The translations under genes were made by a program, and so were the position numbers. Positions 27,844 through 37,100 of a stretch of DNA of 64,000 bases are shown here, piece by piece. The DNA lies in the NCBI GenBank assembly GCA_934153945.1, contig CAKPFM010000003.1, forward strand, positions 1 through 64,000. Reading direction: 5' to 3'. Every line of letters begins with the position of its first letter. Within the stretch, counting starts at the first letter, position 1. The notes under the pieces are model-generated. The model had not been told where the DNA came from, did no database searches, and saw only the letters and a list, made by a program, of their open reading frames with translations. The stretch is from an uncultured Bacilli bacterium. Its GTDB lineage: Bacteria > Bacillota_I > Bacilli_A > RF39 > UBA660.

Positions 27844-28845
27844 TTAAAATAATCCTAAAATAGATTTCTTTTTATCTTGATCATCACCTGTTAATTTAGT
27901 AAAACCAAGTTTAATTAAGAATGAATTTAGTTTTAATAAATTTTTATTTCTTTCATCTAAAGGTGGTAAATTATAATATATTTTTAATCCTGATTCATAT
28001 TCGAAATCTGATACATCTTTTGATTCAAGTAAACTTTGATTCAAAATTACTTTTTTATCTTTCAATGTTTTAAATACCCCACCGTTTACCAACATCAATT
28101 TATTTAATTTAATAACTGATGGTTCTATTAAATATATAACATCATGACATAAATTTTCTGCTTGATTAGAATCATTCAAATCAACCAATATTGCATCATG
28201 ATCCGAATACTTAGCAATAACATTTCCAATTTCTGTATTAGTAGTTGAAACTAATTCTTTATCATTGAAATATCTAAAATCACTTTTATTTACTTCAATG
28301 GCAACAACAGAATAATCTTGTTTTAATTGATTTTTGATCATATAAGTTAAAGTTGTTGCCCCTGATTGCTTAGTAACATTTTTTATTCCGATAATTTTAG
28401 GGCCAGTAGGAACTGTATTCTCATACTTTTCTACTATTACCGGTTGTTCTTGAACTGGTGTTATATCTAATTGTTGAATATGAGCTACATCTCGATATGT
28501 ATTAGGATTATTATACAAATATAAAATTCCTTCAGCATTTTTTGTGAAATTATAAATACCCATTGATATTAACTTCGATAGATATGCATTTGTACCATCA
28601 TCCACAGTATCATCTATTAACAATATTAATTTGTCCATATCTAATGAGATTGATAATTTTTGAATTGTTCTAATATCACGATAATTTTTAATTGCAGTAA
28701 TATCTAATATCATTTTTTGATAGAAAAAATTTTGAAATTGATTCACTATCTCCTCTACTTCAAATTCCCCATTTAGAGTCTTTATAACCTCTATGTCTAA
28801 AGATTCTAACATTGCTTGATATTTATTAGAAATGACTACGTTCAT
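27844..28845 (-). CDS. TadZ/CpaE-like ParA-family protein with degenerate Walker A
   Basis: A 333-residue cytoplasmic protein with a receiver-like N-terminal half (about 1-130) and a ParA/MinD-like C-terminal half (about 150-310), the layout of TadZ/CpaE, which positions Tad pilus assembly. The deviant Walker A site, normally KGGVGKTT, reads KQSGATT: the catalytic Lys is replaced by Ala, so ATP hydrolysis is doubtful. Walker B-like DAILVDL follows. Degenerate ATPase sites are known in some TadZ proteins. It is the last gene of the pilin unit, 12 bp after a pilin-like gene. Confidence 0.78.
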   Translation of the reverse strand: MNVVISNKYQAMLESLDIEVIKTLNGEFEVEEIVNQFQNFFYQKMILDITAIKNYRDIRTIQKLSISLDMDKLILLIDDTVDDGTNAYLSKLISMGIYNFTKNAEGILYLYNNPNTYRDVAHIQQLDITPVQEQPVIVEKYENTVPTGPKIIGIKNVTKQSGATTLTYMIKNQLKQDYSVVAIEVNKSDFRYFNDKELVSTTNTEIGNVIAKYSDHDAILVDLNDSNQAENLCHDVIYLIEPSVIKLNKLMLVNGGVFKTLKDKKVILNQSLLESKDVSDFEYESGLKIYYNLPPLDERNKNLLKLNSFLIKLGFTKLTGDDQDKKKSILGLF

Positions 28846-28857
28846 AAGTTCCCCTCC

Positions 28858-29316
28858 CTATCTTAGTAATCCATTGATTTTAGTTTCACCATATACAGGG
28901 AATCTAAGTTCAACTCCTATTACTGGAATTTGGTAATACATATATGCAGTAACCCCATAATATGTACCTTTATTAGTGGAATAAGCATATATGCAATATT
29001 CATAATTTGATGTTAATTTTTTATTGACAGCATCTACACCATTACGAGCTGGACAATTATTAGGATTAGTACTAATTCTATATCCAGCAGTATTTAAAAC
29101 ATTGTTAATTTCTGATTCAACAGTACTATTTAAGCCTGTTGAGTCAGCAACATTTACACCTAAAATATCATCATATTTTTCTAATATTTCAACTATTTTG
29201 TTTTTCACTTTAAAAGCTTTTGTATAACTAGAAGAAGTCGCAAATAGAATTATAAATATTGCGACAAATGTAATAACTAAACCAAATACAAAGGCATTTC
29301 CTATTGCTTCTTTCAT
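28858..29316 (-). CDS. pilin-like secreted protein B of the Tad cluster
   Basis: A 152-residue protein starting MKEAIG, then a hydrophobic helix (about 8-28) and an extracytoplasmic domain of about 120 residues. It is clearly paralogous to the 151-residue product upstream (shared [YM]xKAFKV after the helix, NxxGYRI, NCPARNG/ECPTKNG, YxYCIY). Short leader plus N-terminal helix is the pilin layout, but the +5 Glu of type IV prepilins is absent. One Cys in each of the two matching sites suggests a disulfide. Likely a minor pilin or TadE/TadF-like pseudopilin. Confidence 0.68.
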   Translation of the reverse strand: MKEAIGNAFVFGLVITFVAIFIILFATSSSYTKAFKVKNKIVEILEKYDDILGVNVADSTGLNSTVESEINNVLNTAGYRISTNPNNCPARNGVDAVNKKLTSNYEYCIYAYSTNKGTYYGVTAYMYYQIPVIGVELRFPVYGETKINGLLR

Positions 29317-29325
29317 TTAATCACC

Positions 29326-29781
29326 CTAATCTGTGAAATGGAAAATTTTTTCTGTTTCAGAGTATACTGGAAGTTTAAAATCAAAACCAAATGGTAAATC
29401 AACAAATATATATGTCAACACACCATAATTATAGTATTTAGTTTTATTATCACCATATTGATAATAATCATATTCATAAATACAATAATAATGTTTTTTT
29501 GTTCCTCCAGCAAGTGCTGTTACAGCCTGTTTTCCATTTTTTGTTGGGCATTCAAAACTACCTGGTTCAGCAATACGATAACCAATTGAAGTTAACGTAT
29601 TTGTAATTTCTCTATCAGATAGAATATTATAACCCTCATGATTTTCTAACTCTTTTGCTATTCTTCCATTTACTTTAAAAGCTTTCATATAACTCAGTGT
29701 TGCTGCCAAGAAACCGAAAGTCAAAACAATGAAAACTATTATAATATTATACATTGGAATACTTCCAATTGCTTGTTTCAT
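29326..29781 (-). CDS. pilin-like secreted protein A of the Tad cluster
   Basis: A 151-residue protein starting MKQAIG, with a hydrophobic N-terminal helix (about 10-30) and an extracytoplasmic domain ending KIFHFTD. It is paralogous to the 152-residue product downstream, sharing the post-helix KAFKV segment, a central NTLTSIGYRI-type strand and paired Cys. The two genes are 9 bp apart and follow the small pilin gene by 15 bp. By position and topology they are minor pilins; no family name can be given from the sequence alone. Confidence 0.68.
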   Translation of the reverse strand: MKQAIGSIPMYNIIIVFIVLTFGFLAATLSYMKAFKVNGRIAKELENHEGYNILSDREITNTLTSIGYRIAEPGSFECPTKNGKQAVTALAGGTKKHYYCIYEYDYYQYGDNKTKYYNYGVLTYIFVDLPFGFDFKLPVYSETEKIFHFTD

Positions 29782-29796
29782 ATTAACACCTACCCA

Positions 29797-29988
29797 CTAT
29801 GCTGCGTAATCAACTTTATCGCATTGACCTGTTGAACTATTCCAAGTTCCACCATTATCCATACATTCAGCTCTTTTTTTAGTATTATTCATCATACTAT
29901 TAATGATTGGTGTAGCAACCGCTACAATAACGCCAATTAAGATAATAGTTACAACAGTCATGTTTGCTTCTCCAGCTGCTTCTTTCAT
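29797..29988 (-). CDS. small Flp-like major pilin candidate
   Basis: A 63-residue protein: leader MKEAAG, a hydrophobic helix (about 10-30: MTVVTIILIGVIVAVATPI) and a short tail with two Cys (C41 and C54) that could pair. Size and layout match Flp pilins of Tad systems, and the gene has its own near-consensus promoter and SD, heading the pilin unit. It lacks the usual G-x4-E-Y Flp cleavage motif. If the peptidase cuts after Gly6, the mature pilin has about 57 residues; that site is inferred from conservation of Gly6 in the two neighbouring proteins. Confidence 0.75.
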   Translation of the reverse strand: MKEAAGEANMTVVTIILIGVIVAVATPIINSMMNNTKKRAECMDNGGTWNSSTGQCDKVDYAA

Positions 29989-30025
29989 ATATTCACCACC
30001 TTACAATATCTAATTTCACACTATT

Positions 30026-30054
30026 AGTATAACACTATTTGTTATTTTTATCAA
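30026..30054 (-). promoter_or_regulatory. promoter of the pilin unit
   Basis: Minus-strand -35 TTGATA (30049-30054), 17-bp spacer, -10 TATACT (30026-30031), about 38 bp upstream of the small pilin gene. Confidence 0.8.
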
Positions 30055-30100
30055 ATATTATTGTAATATTTTACTATATATTTACATTTTTTATAATTAA

Positions 30101-30124
30101 AAAGCAACATATTAGTGTTGCTTT
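30101..30124 (-). terminator. intrinsic terminator after the TadC-like gene
   Basis: A 9-bp perfect stem AAAGCAACA / TGTTGCTTT with a 6-nt loop, followed on the minus strand by TTTTAATTAT. It separates the pilus assembly genes from the pilin unit. Confidence 0.7.
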
Positions 30125-30908
30125 AAAAATTCATCATTTGCATCATTGAATATAATAGAAGTAATAATATACCAATACCTGTTGTTGTAAGCATTGCCAT
30201 AGTTTTACTTTCCATTTTATCAAGACGTTCTTTATATTTTTGTTCACGTGCTTTATTTTGTAGTGTTGAAACTGTTCTTGAGAATAAAAGTAATTGTTCT
30301 TGTTTATTTTCTTGTGATCCTAAACCTAAACGATATAAAAGTCTCATCATTCTCATTGAATCTCTAACCGGATATTCTTTAGCAAAATCCATATATGGAT
30401 CTACTGTAGAAATACCAGCTTCTATTTTATCTACTAAAGTAACTAATCCACTTTTGAATATTTCTGGAGCAGTTTCTATTGATTTTCTTAAAGCTACAGG
30501 AACAGTATAATGTTGAATTAATATTTCCAAACTTTTTAAATAGTATGGTAACATTTGATCAATTTTATTTAAATTAGCTTTGTAATATTTTTGTAATTGA
30601 GTATAAGGTAATTTAAATACTAAATATCCAATTATAAATGAAATTAATAAATTCATAAAACTAAAATTTGAAAGTAAGAAAACAAATACTAAAACTATAA
30701 TAGTTAAGACACCATTTCTTACACGTTGTCCAAATAATTTGTTTACATCGATATCTGATCCATATTTAACACTAAGTAAAAATTTGTAATCATCTTCCAT
30801 TAAAAATCTAAAATAAGGTTCTGTTTCACCAATGAATTTTTTAGTATCAATTCTTTTAGTATATTCAAGTATAAATAATATAATAATCGCTATTAAAATA
30901 AATTCCAT
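30123..30908 (-). CDS. TadC-like type II/IV secretion F-domain membrane protein
   Basis: A 261-residue protein with helices near the N-terminus (3-18), in the first third (about 70-100, a pair) and at the C-terminus (about 237-258), surrounding a cytoplasmic T2SSF domain (about 105-235, with LYRLGLGSQENKQEQ). This is the TadC arrangement. It shares its start with the last codon of the TadB-like gene, the typical coupled TadB-TadC pair forming the membrane platform of the pilus. A terminator follows. Confidence 0.83.
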   Translation of the reverse strand: MEFILIAIIILFILEYTKRIDTKKFIGETEPYFRFLMEDDYKFLLSVKYGSDIDVNKLFGQRVRNGVLTIIVLVFVFLLSNFSFMNLLISFIIGYLVFKLPYTQLQKYYKANLNKIDQMLPYYLKSLEILIQHYTVPVALRKSIETAPEIFKSGLVTLVDKIEAGISTVDPYMDFAKEYPVRDSMRMMRLLYRLGLGSQENKQEQLLLFSRTVSTLQNKAREQKYKERLDKMESKTMAMLTTTGIGILLLLLYSMMQMMNF

Positions 30909-31813
30909 TATTCAGCCCCCACATTCTCATTATAATATTTTTCTCCATTTAATAGGAAAGCAGTATTAATAATAATGATACCATGTAGTAATAATTGAAC
31001 AAGCCAACTACTAGAAAGTAAATTAATATATTGTTCTGTTCCTAATAAAAATTGTACTAACATAACCATTAAATATAAAACAATACCAAATTGTAAGAAT
31101 TTTTTATGGAATGCAGCTCTATCCATTCTATCACGATATACATTTTCAACTAACATATCTATATCTAATGACATATTTTCAAGTGCATCACTAGAATTTT
31201 TAGAACCTTCATTAGTAATTTGTAAAAAGATTTGGTGCATATTACGTACTATGTAATAATCATATTTTGAATTCATATAATTGATAGATTGTTCAATAGT
31301 ACCATTTTCATATGCTAAATCTATCATCATTTTAACATCGCTAGCCACTGGATCTTCTAATACTCCAGAACTGTATACACCTTCTAGGGCTTTTACAAAT
31401 GATTCAGTTGTAGCAAATTCCATAATTGTATTCGTTGTATATACTTGAACTTGTTCAAATATAAATTCACTATAAATTCTTTTACATCTCAAATATGTAA
31501 GATATGGAATAATAGTTACTGAAATACAAGCATATATTAATGAAATAATTAGGTTATAAAAATAAAGATATGAAATTACAGCAGAAGCAATAGCAAAAAC
31601 AGATATTTGAATAGTGTATTGTTTTTTAGTATATTCTTGCCCTAAATCTTTTACTTTTTTTCTTACTTCTTTATAAGAATATGGGGCATATCTATCATAC
31701 AATGCACCTGCTTGTTTTGAAACATATTTATAAACATTTTCACCATTATTATTTCTATAGGCAATTACAAAAATGAATATAAATGCTACTAGTATAAATA
31801 TAATAAATTCCAT
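30908..31813 (-). CDS. TadB-like type II/IV secretion F-domain membrane protein
   Basis: A 301-residue protein with an N-terminal helix (2-18), a pair of helices (about 72-110), a cytoplasmic T2SSF domain (about 120-240) and two C-terminal helices (about 243-290). Features match TadB, partner of TadC in the pilus platform. A stretch with EGVYSSGVLEDPVASDVKMMIDLAYENG is typical of the domain. It lies 10 bp after the CpaF-like gene and 1 bp overlaps the TadC-like gene. Confidence 0.83.
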   Translation of the reverse strand: MEFIIFILVAFIFIFVIAYRNNNGENVYKYVSKQAGALYDRYAPYSYKEVRKKVKDLGQEYTKKQYTIQISVFAIASAVISYLYFYNLIISLIYACISVTIIPYLTYLRCKRIYSEFIFEQVQVYTTNTIMEFATTESFVKALEGVYSSGVLEDPVASDVKMMIDLAYENGTIEQSINYMNSKYDYYIVRNMHQIFLQITNEGSKNSSDALENMSLDIDMLVENVYRDRMDRAAFHKKFLQFGIVLYLMVMLVQFLLGTEQYINLLSSSWLVQLLLHGIIIINTAFLLNGEKYYNENVGAE

Positions 31814-31823
31814 AAACTCCTCC

Positions 31824-32903
31824 TTAGAATAATTCTTCTACTTTTTCTTCTGGTACCTTTATTTCATTTGGATCTAAAGTGACACCTTGTGCATCTAGAT
31901 ACTCAATTAAATAACTTGATGGGTGTTTTCTTTCTACTTTTCCACTTGTATTTTTCTTATAAATTACATTATATTTTGCTTCATTATCTTCCGTTACATA
32001 GAATTCAGTAACTTCTGAAATTTCACGTACAAATCTCTTAGTGTTTTTATCTTGATAACCTCTTATACATACGCCAATTTGAATATATCGATAAATTGAT
32101 TTTAAGAATTGATCAATATCTTGATTAGTTTCAAGTAAACTATACATACGATTTGGAATAGAACTAGCTTTATCAGCATGGATTGTTGACAAGATATAGT
32201 GACCACTCGATATAGAATTACGTACAGCTAATACAGCTTCAGCACTTCTGACTTCGGATAATAATATCCATTTTGGATTTTGTCTCATACATGTAACAAG
32301 TACATCAGAATATGATGCTATATTATTTGTTTTCATAGCTACTATATCTCTATGTGGAAAGATTCTATCTAAATGTAGTTCTAGTGTATCTTCAATTGTT
32401 ATTAATTTTTCATCTTCTTTTGTATGTGCTGCTAGATATTTAACAAATTCTGTTTTACCACTACCAGTTTCTCCACATACAATAATATTACAGTGTCCTA
32501 ATACACATTTTATTAAAAAATCATGTATATCTAAATCGATGTATCGTTGTTCTATTAATTTGTCTTTTTCAAGTCTTATTTTTGCTGGTGTTTTACGTAT
32601 AACGCATGCTATACCGTTTTTAGCAATTGACTCATGCACAAAATTAAGACGTAATTCTGCACTTTCTGCGTCTAGGAAAGGGTGCGCCATATTAAAAGTC
32701 GTACCCATTACGTTAGCGCATTGAAAGGCCAATTTTTCCATAAATGCATTGTTTATATTAGGATTCTCTGTCCTATAAATACCTCTTGATAAAGTTTTTA
32801 GCCAAATTTGACCACCATTACTATATGAAATATCGGTAATATCATCATTTTTTAGATAATCATCTATTGGACCAAAGTCAATAGATGAAAACATATCATT
32901 CAA
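31824..32903 (-). CDS. CpaF/TadA-like secretion ATPase
   Basis: A 359-residue hexameric-type secretion ATPase of the CpaF/TadA/VirB11 superfamily that powers pilus extension. Walker A is GETGSGKT (144-151), the Asp box ITIEDTLELHL (169-179), Walker B WILLSEVR (212-219, Ser where Gly is usual) and the His box STIHAD (239-244). The N-terminal domain (1-110) is short. It is the only ATPase of this superfamily in the cluster; the T4SS genes lack a VirB11, so one enzyme may serve both systems. It sits 2 bp after the CpaB-like gene. Confidence 0.92.
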   Translation of the reverse strand: MNDMFSSIDFGPIDDYLKNDDITDISYSNGGQIWLKTLSRGIYRTENPNINNAFMEKLAFQCANVMGTTFNMAHPFLDAESAELRLNFVHESIAKNGIACVIRKTPAKIRLEKDKLIEQRYIDLDIHDFLIKCVLGHCNIIVCGETGSGKTEFVKYLAAHTKEDEKLITIEDTLELHLDRIFPHRDIVAMKTNNIASYSDVLVTCMRQNPKWILLSEVRSAEAVLAVRNSISSGHYILSTIHADKASSIPNRMYSLLETNQDIDQFLKSIYRYIQIGVCIRGYQDKNTKRFVREISEVTEFYVTEDNEAKYNVIYKKNTSGKVERKHPSSYLIEYLDAQGVTLDPNEIKVPEEKVEELF

Positions 32904-32905
32904 AA

Positions 32906-33733
32906 TTATTCTCCTTCTGTTTCAGGTTGTTCTGGTGTTACTAATTCATCATTTGGTACTGTATTTGCATTTATAAAGTCTTTTAAAGTTTGAGAACTTA
33001 CAACAGTAGCTTCTGGTACTTCAGTTGCACCATTTACTCCATGTGGTACAGGGAATAATACTACTGAGAATGATGACATATAACTTGCTTTTCTTAATAA
33101 GATATTTAATTCATCACTTACACCAAAGATTAATGCTGCTGGTGTTCTTGATTCTTCTGAATTTTCAAATACATGTCTTCCTTGTGAATCTTTTACTGCT
33201 AATACTTTAATATTTTCAATCAATTTTCCTACCATTAAAGTACCATTTTCATTGATTGCTTTCATATATATATCAATATAGTTTCCTGGATATATTGAAT
33301 TATAATATGTTGATTGCATTGTAACTGGGAAGTTATATGGAACTTGTCCATCTTCTAAGTTCATTAATGCTGAATCTGGTAACTCACTTTGAGTTGTTAA
33401 TGTTTCATTATAGAATAAACTACCTGCTGGTATAACAGTATTATAGTTTGTATATTTTCCTACAACACTAGCTTTTGTTCTATATACATTTTTTTGTAGT
33501 AATATTGGTGCTACTGAAATAGTTTCTACCATATCACTTGTTATTTGTGTTCTTGGTTGTATTGTTACTGTAGCTACTGGTATACCTGATACTGGATTAG
33601 TAGCTTTTTTAATTTGATAACGATATCCAAAGAATAATACAGCTATTACTAGTACTACTCCTAGAATTGTTACAGTATTTTTATTTTTTATAAATCTTTT
33701 AAAACTAATTACAAAATTATTCATTTGTTTCAC
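32906..33733 (-). CDS. CpaB/RcpC-like pilus assembly protein with SAF domain
   Basis: A 275-residue protein with a basic cytoplasmic N-terminus, one transmembrane helix (about 21-39) and an extracytoplasmic SAF domain (about 48-115, IPVATVTIQPRTQITSDMV), followed by a CpaB-specific region and an acidic C-terminal tail (TPEQPETEGE). CpaB/RcpC proteins help Tad pilus assembly at the cell surface and their SAF domain may bind glycan. It is between the TadE-like and CpaF-like genes (5 and 2 bp gaps). Confidence 0.85.
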   Translation of the reverse strand: MKQMNNFVISFKRFIKNKNTVTILGVVLVIAVLFFGYRYQIKKATNPVSGIPVATVTIQPRTQITSDMVETISVAPILLQKNVYRTKASVVGKYTNYNTVIPAGSLFYNETLTTQSELPDSALMNLEDGQVPYNFPVTMQSTYYNSIYPGNYIDIYMKAINENGTLMVGKLIENIKVLAVKDSQGRHVFENSEESRTPAALIFGVSDELNILLRKASYMSSFSVVLFPVPHGVNGATEVPEATVVSSQTLKDFINANTVPNDELVTPEQPETEGE

Positions 33734-33738
33734 CCTTT

Positions 33739-34140
33739 CTAATATGGAGTTTCTAATATTGCATCTAATCTATTTACAATATCAAATTCCATTAATTCAC
33801 TTGTTACATTTGATTGTAATTTAGTTGAGACCTTTAGACTTACTTTAGGAGGTGTCTCATTAACATCATATATTTCTATTACATATGTATTTCCTAAAGT
33901 TACGCTTTCAGCAAATCTTCTTAAGAAATTTTCTACAAATTTTTCTCTGTCTATTTGCACAACTCCAGTTGACCTATACGTTGACAAATCAACGGCGTCA
34001 TACATTGCTGCTTCAGTAATTTCTTTAAGTAAGATATAGTTTTGTTCGTCAGTATTTGTATATGTTTGAAAGAAGTATATGAAAGCTATAGATACTATTC
34101 CTAACATAATGACGAATACTCCCCAAAATGACTCTTTCAT
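33739..34140 (-). CDS. TadE-like single-helix secreted protein
   Basis: A 133-residue protein starting MKESFWG with one hydrophobic helix (about 6-26) and an extracytoplasmic domain with DEQNYILLKEITEAAMYDAVDLS just after it, resembling TadE/TadF pseudopilins in which the helix is followed by a helical, Ala/Glu-rich stretch. No Cys in the mature part. It is directly after the large adhesin gene (11 bp) and before cpaB-like. The family call is from topology and context. Confidence 0.65.
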   Translation of the reverse strand: MKESFWGVFVIMLGIVSIAFIYFFQTYTNTDEQNYILLKEITEAAMYDAVDLSTYRSTGVVQIDREKFVENFLRRFAESVTLGNTYVIEIYDVNETPPKVSLKVSTKLQSNVTSELMEFDIVNRLDAILETPY

Positions 34141-34151
34141 ATTACTCCTTT

Positions 34152-37100
34152 CTAGGCATCACCCGAACATCTATAAAAATTCGTTTTACTTGTTGAATTC
34201 ATACATAATCCACTAACTAATCCAGATAATTCTTGATTATGTACAAATTTTTCACTTACACAAGCTTTAGAATTATTTAATCTACATTCCAAAGTGAAAT
34301 CTGCATATCCACCATTTGACTCTCTTGTTTTATTGTAATTTCTAATTGCATTTATCGTTGCTGTATTCAATTCAAATCTATATAATGGTTCATTTTGATA
34401 TATATTACTTCCATCTATCTTATTACCATTTCTAGTAACTGTTAAAATGTGATTTTGAACTAATTTTTGATCATTCCAATTAGTACCAGGATATCTACCT
34501 TTTACATCATCATTAAACATTCCAACACTCAACCCTGTTTGTGTTATAACAGCATCTGCTGTTTTACTTGGAAATGGATTTTCTAGTGATATTGTTCTAT
34601 ATATTATTCTTAATCCTGATAATGGACATACTAGTGAATCACATGCATTTATAGCATCATTTTCACTTAGTCCTTGTACTATTTTTATTTGTACACAAGA
34701 TGTAATATCCATATAGCCATCTACACCATTTTTATTTTTGCATGTATAAGTCTTTTTATCATCATCTCTGCCACCACCACATAATTTATTTACACAGTAA
34801 TCATAACTGTAATTATTCAAACATGATGTTAAATTAATTGATTTATCATTTGGACAATAAGCGTCAAGTGGATTATCCCTACAATTCTTATCATAACATG
34901 TAAACCAATCATATGATTGTAAACATGACATCATTTCCTCTGATTTAGAACCATTTGGACAAGCTTGAATTTCATTGTCACAATATTTAGACTGAGCTTC
35001 CGAACAAGTCAAATTTTCATCAATCATTATACTACTTAAATTTTTTCCAGAAAATTTAGTACCAGATGGACATAAACAATCAGTAGGTAAAGTTTTTGTT
35101 ACATTATAATTACATGTATAATCATTTGGACTATATTGACCATTTTCACCAAATCTGATATTTGACAATTTTAATTCATAAGAAACATTTGTAAGTGCAT
35201 TATATGATATTGGCAAATTACTAAAGCCAATTGTAGTATAATTACTATCATTTGATGGCCTTACAGTTTGCGATTTAAATGAATCATTTCTCTTTACAAC
35301 ATAATTATATAATAAATTAGTTGTTGGTAATGAATATGTCACATTAACATTAGCAATAATTTGTCTATTATTTGTAACATTTTTAACTTGATTAATTAAA
35401 TTTGAAAGATTGCTCTTTATAGTATTTATTCCTTGATTTGAAGAAACATTTATAAAATTATTATTATTTGACGAAATATTTAAATAATAATTAATACTTT
35501 TTTCTAATTGAGAATCTGTTATTATAGTACCATATTCAGAATCACCCCATGATAAATCAACATTAGTACTATACTTGTATATATCACAACTTGTACCAGA
35601 GCAATTTGGTGTATAATTTGCACAAGTTTTCAATTGTTCTGAAAAATTAATTAATTCATTTACTTTATCTGTATAATTATTACATGCTGCATGTTCATTA
35701 GTACAAGCATTTGATCTGCTTTTAGCATTTTCATAATCTGTTCTATATGTATCGGCACGATTAATTATTACATTTTCTGATGAAGTATTCTCCATACTAC
35801 CACAAGTTCTTTTTCCAGTATAATTTCCTGCATTAACTGAGTTTTTGCAAGTGTTATATGCACTATTAGCATTTCCTACACATGTTACTAATGTATTGTT
35901 ACATCTTCTATTAGAACCTGTACAATTACTTCTAGCCTCTTGACAAGCAGATATACTATTATTTTTTGTTGTTTCACATGCTTGTAAAGCATTATTTTTA
36001 TTTTGTTCATTTTCTTGATTACAAGAATTAACTTCTGAATTATGTCTATCCTTCTCATTTTTACTATTTACAGCATTTTTGTACTCATCACTATTAATAT
36101 AATTTTGCCATATATTATATTTACTGTTTGTAGTATTGTTATATGGTCTACAAGCATTTTCATAAACAGAATTACATCCACCATTACTAAGTCTCGATGT
36201 TTCATAATTTTTTCTAGCATAGCTACCATATGCATTATTTGGAATACTACTTACTAAATTATTATAATATGTTGTCAACGGAATATTATTTATTGGATTA
36301 TCTTCACCAGACATTACAACATAACAAGTTTTTTGACCACTAAATGATAATGGATAATTATTTTTATATTTTGATGATAATGTGCTTTCACTAGTAGGCC
36401 ATATAATATATGTCCCTACTGATACTGCTGATTTGATATTTCCTGGAAACACTTGTTGCGCACTATTTTCAAGGCAATATAGATTACAATAACTATTTAT
36501 TTGTATTTCACTTTCACTATCACCTTTGCCTGGGATTGCAGTTCCTTCATCGCTTTGTTCAACATATTCATAATATGTACCTATATTTGAATTGTAGTTA
36601 GTACAAACAGCATCATTTCCCGTTTTCTTCACTATATATTTTTTTTCAGTGCTGCCACCATTACAATATTTTAAATCGAAACTAGATTTACAAACTGTTT
36701 TATTACCACCATTTTGTACACATTGATTATACTCACTATCATCAGCATAATAATGTTTATTTCCGCCTGAATCAGTACAGTACAATCTATTTGTATCATT
36801 ATCGCAATCTAAGGTTGATAACATACTTTGATATCCAGGCGCTTCCCAATAATATAAACGTCCACTATAATAATCAGTGCTACTTCTATATTGACTTATA
36901 GCCCATCCAATACCATCGTCTATTCCACGAACCATTGAATTCCCATTACTTCCAAACTTACGAGCAAGAGCATTTTTAATAGCGTTAGTACTGTCAGAGC
37001 CTTGCAATAACGTATCACATAGACTTTCATCATTTAAGAGTTTGTTACAATTATAGTTGTAATATACATCTTTTGCTACTTCAAATAATGGTTCAGACAC

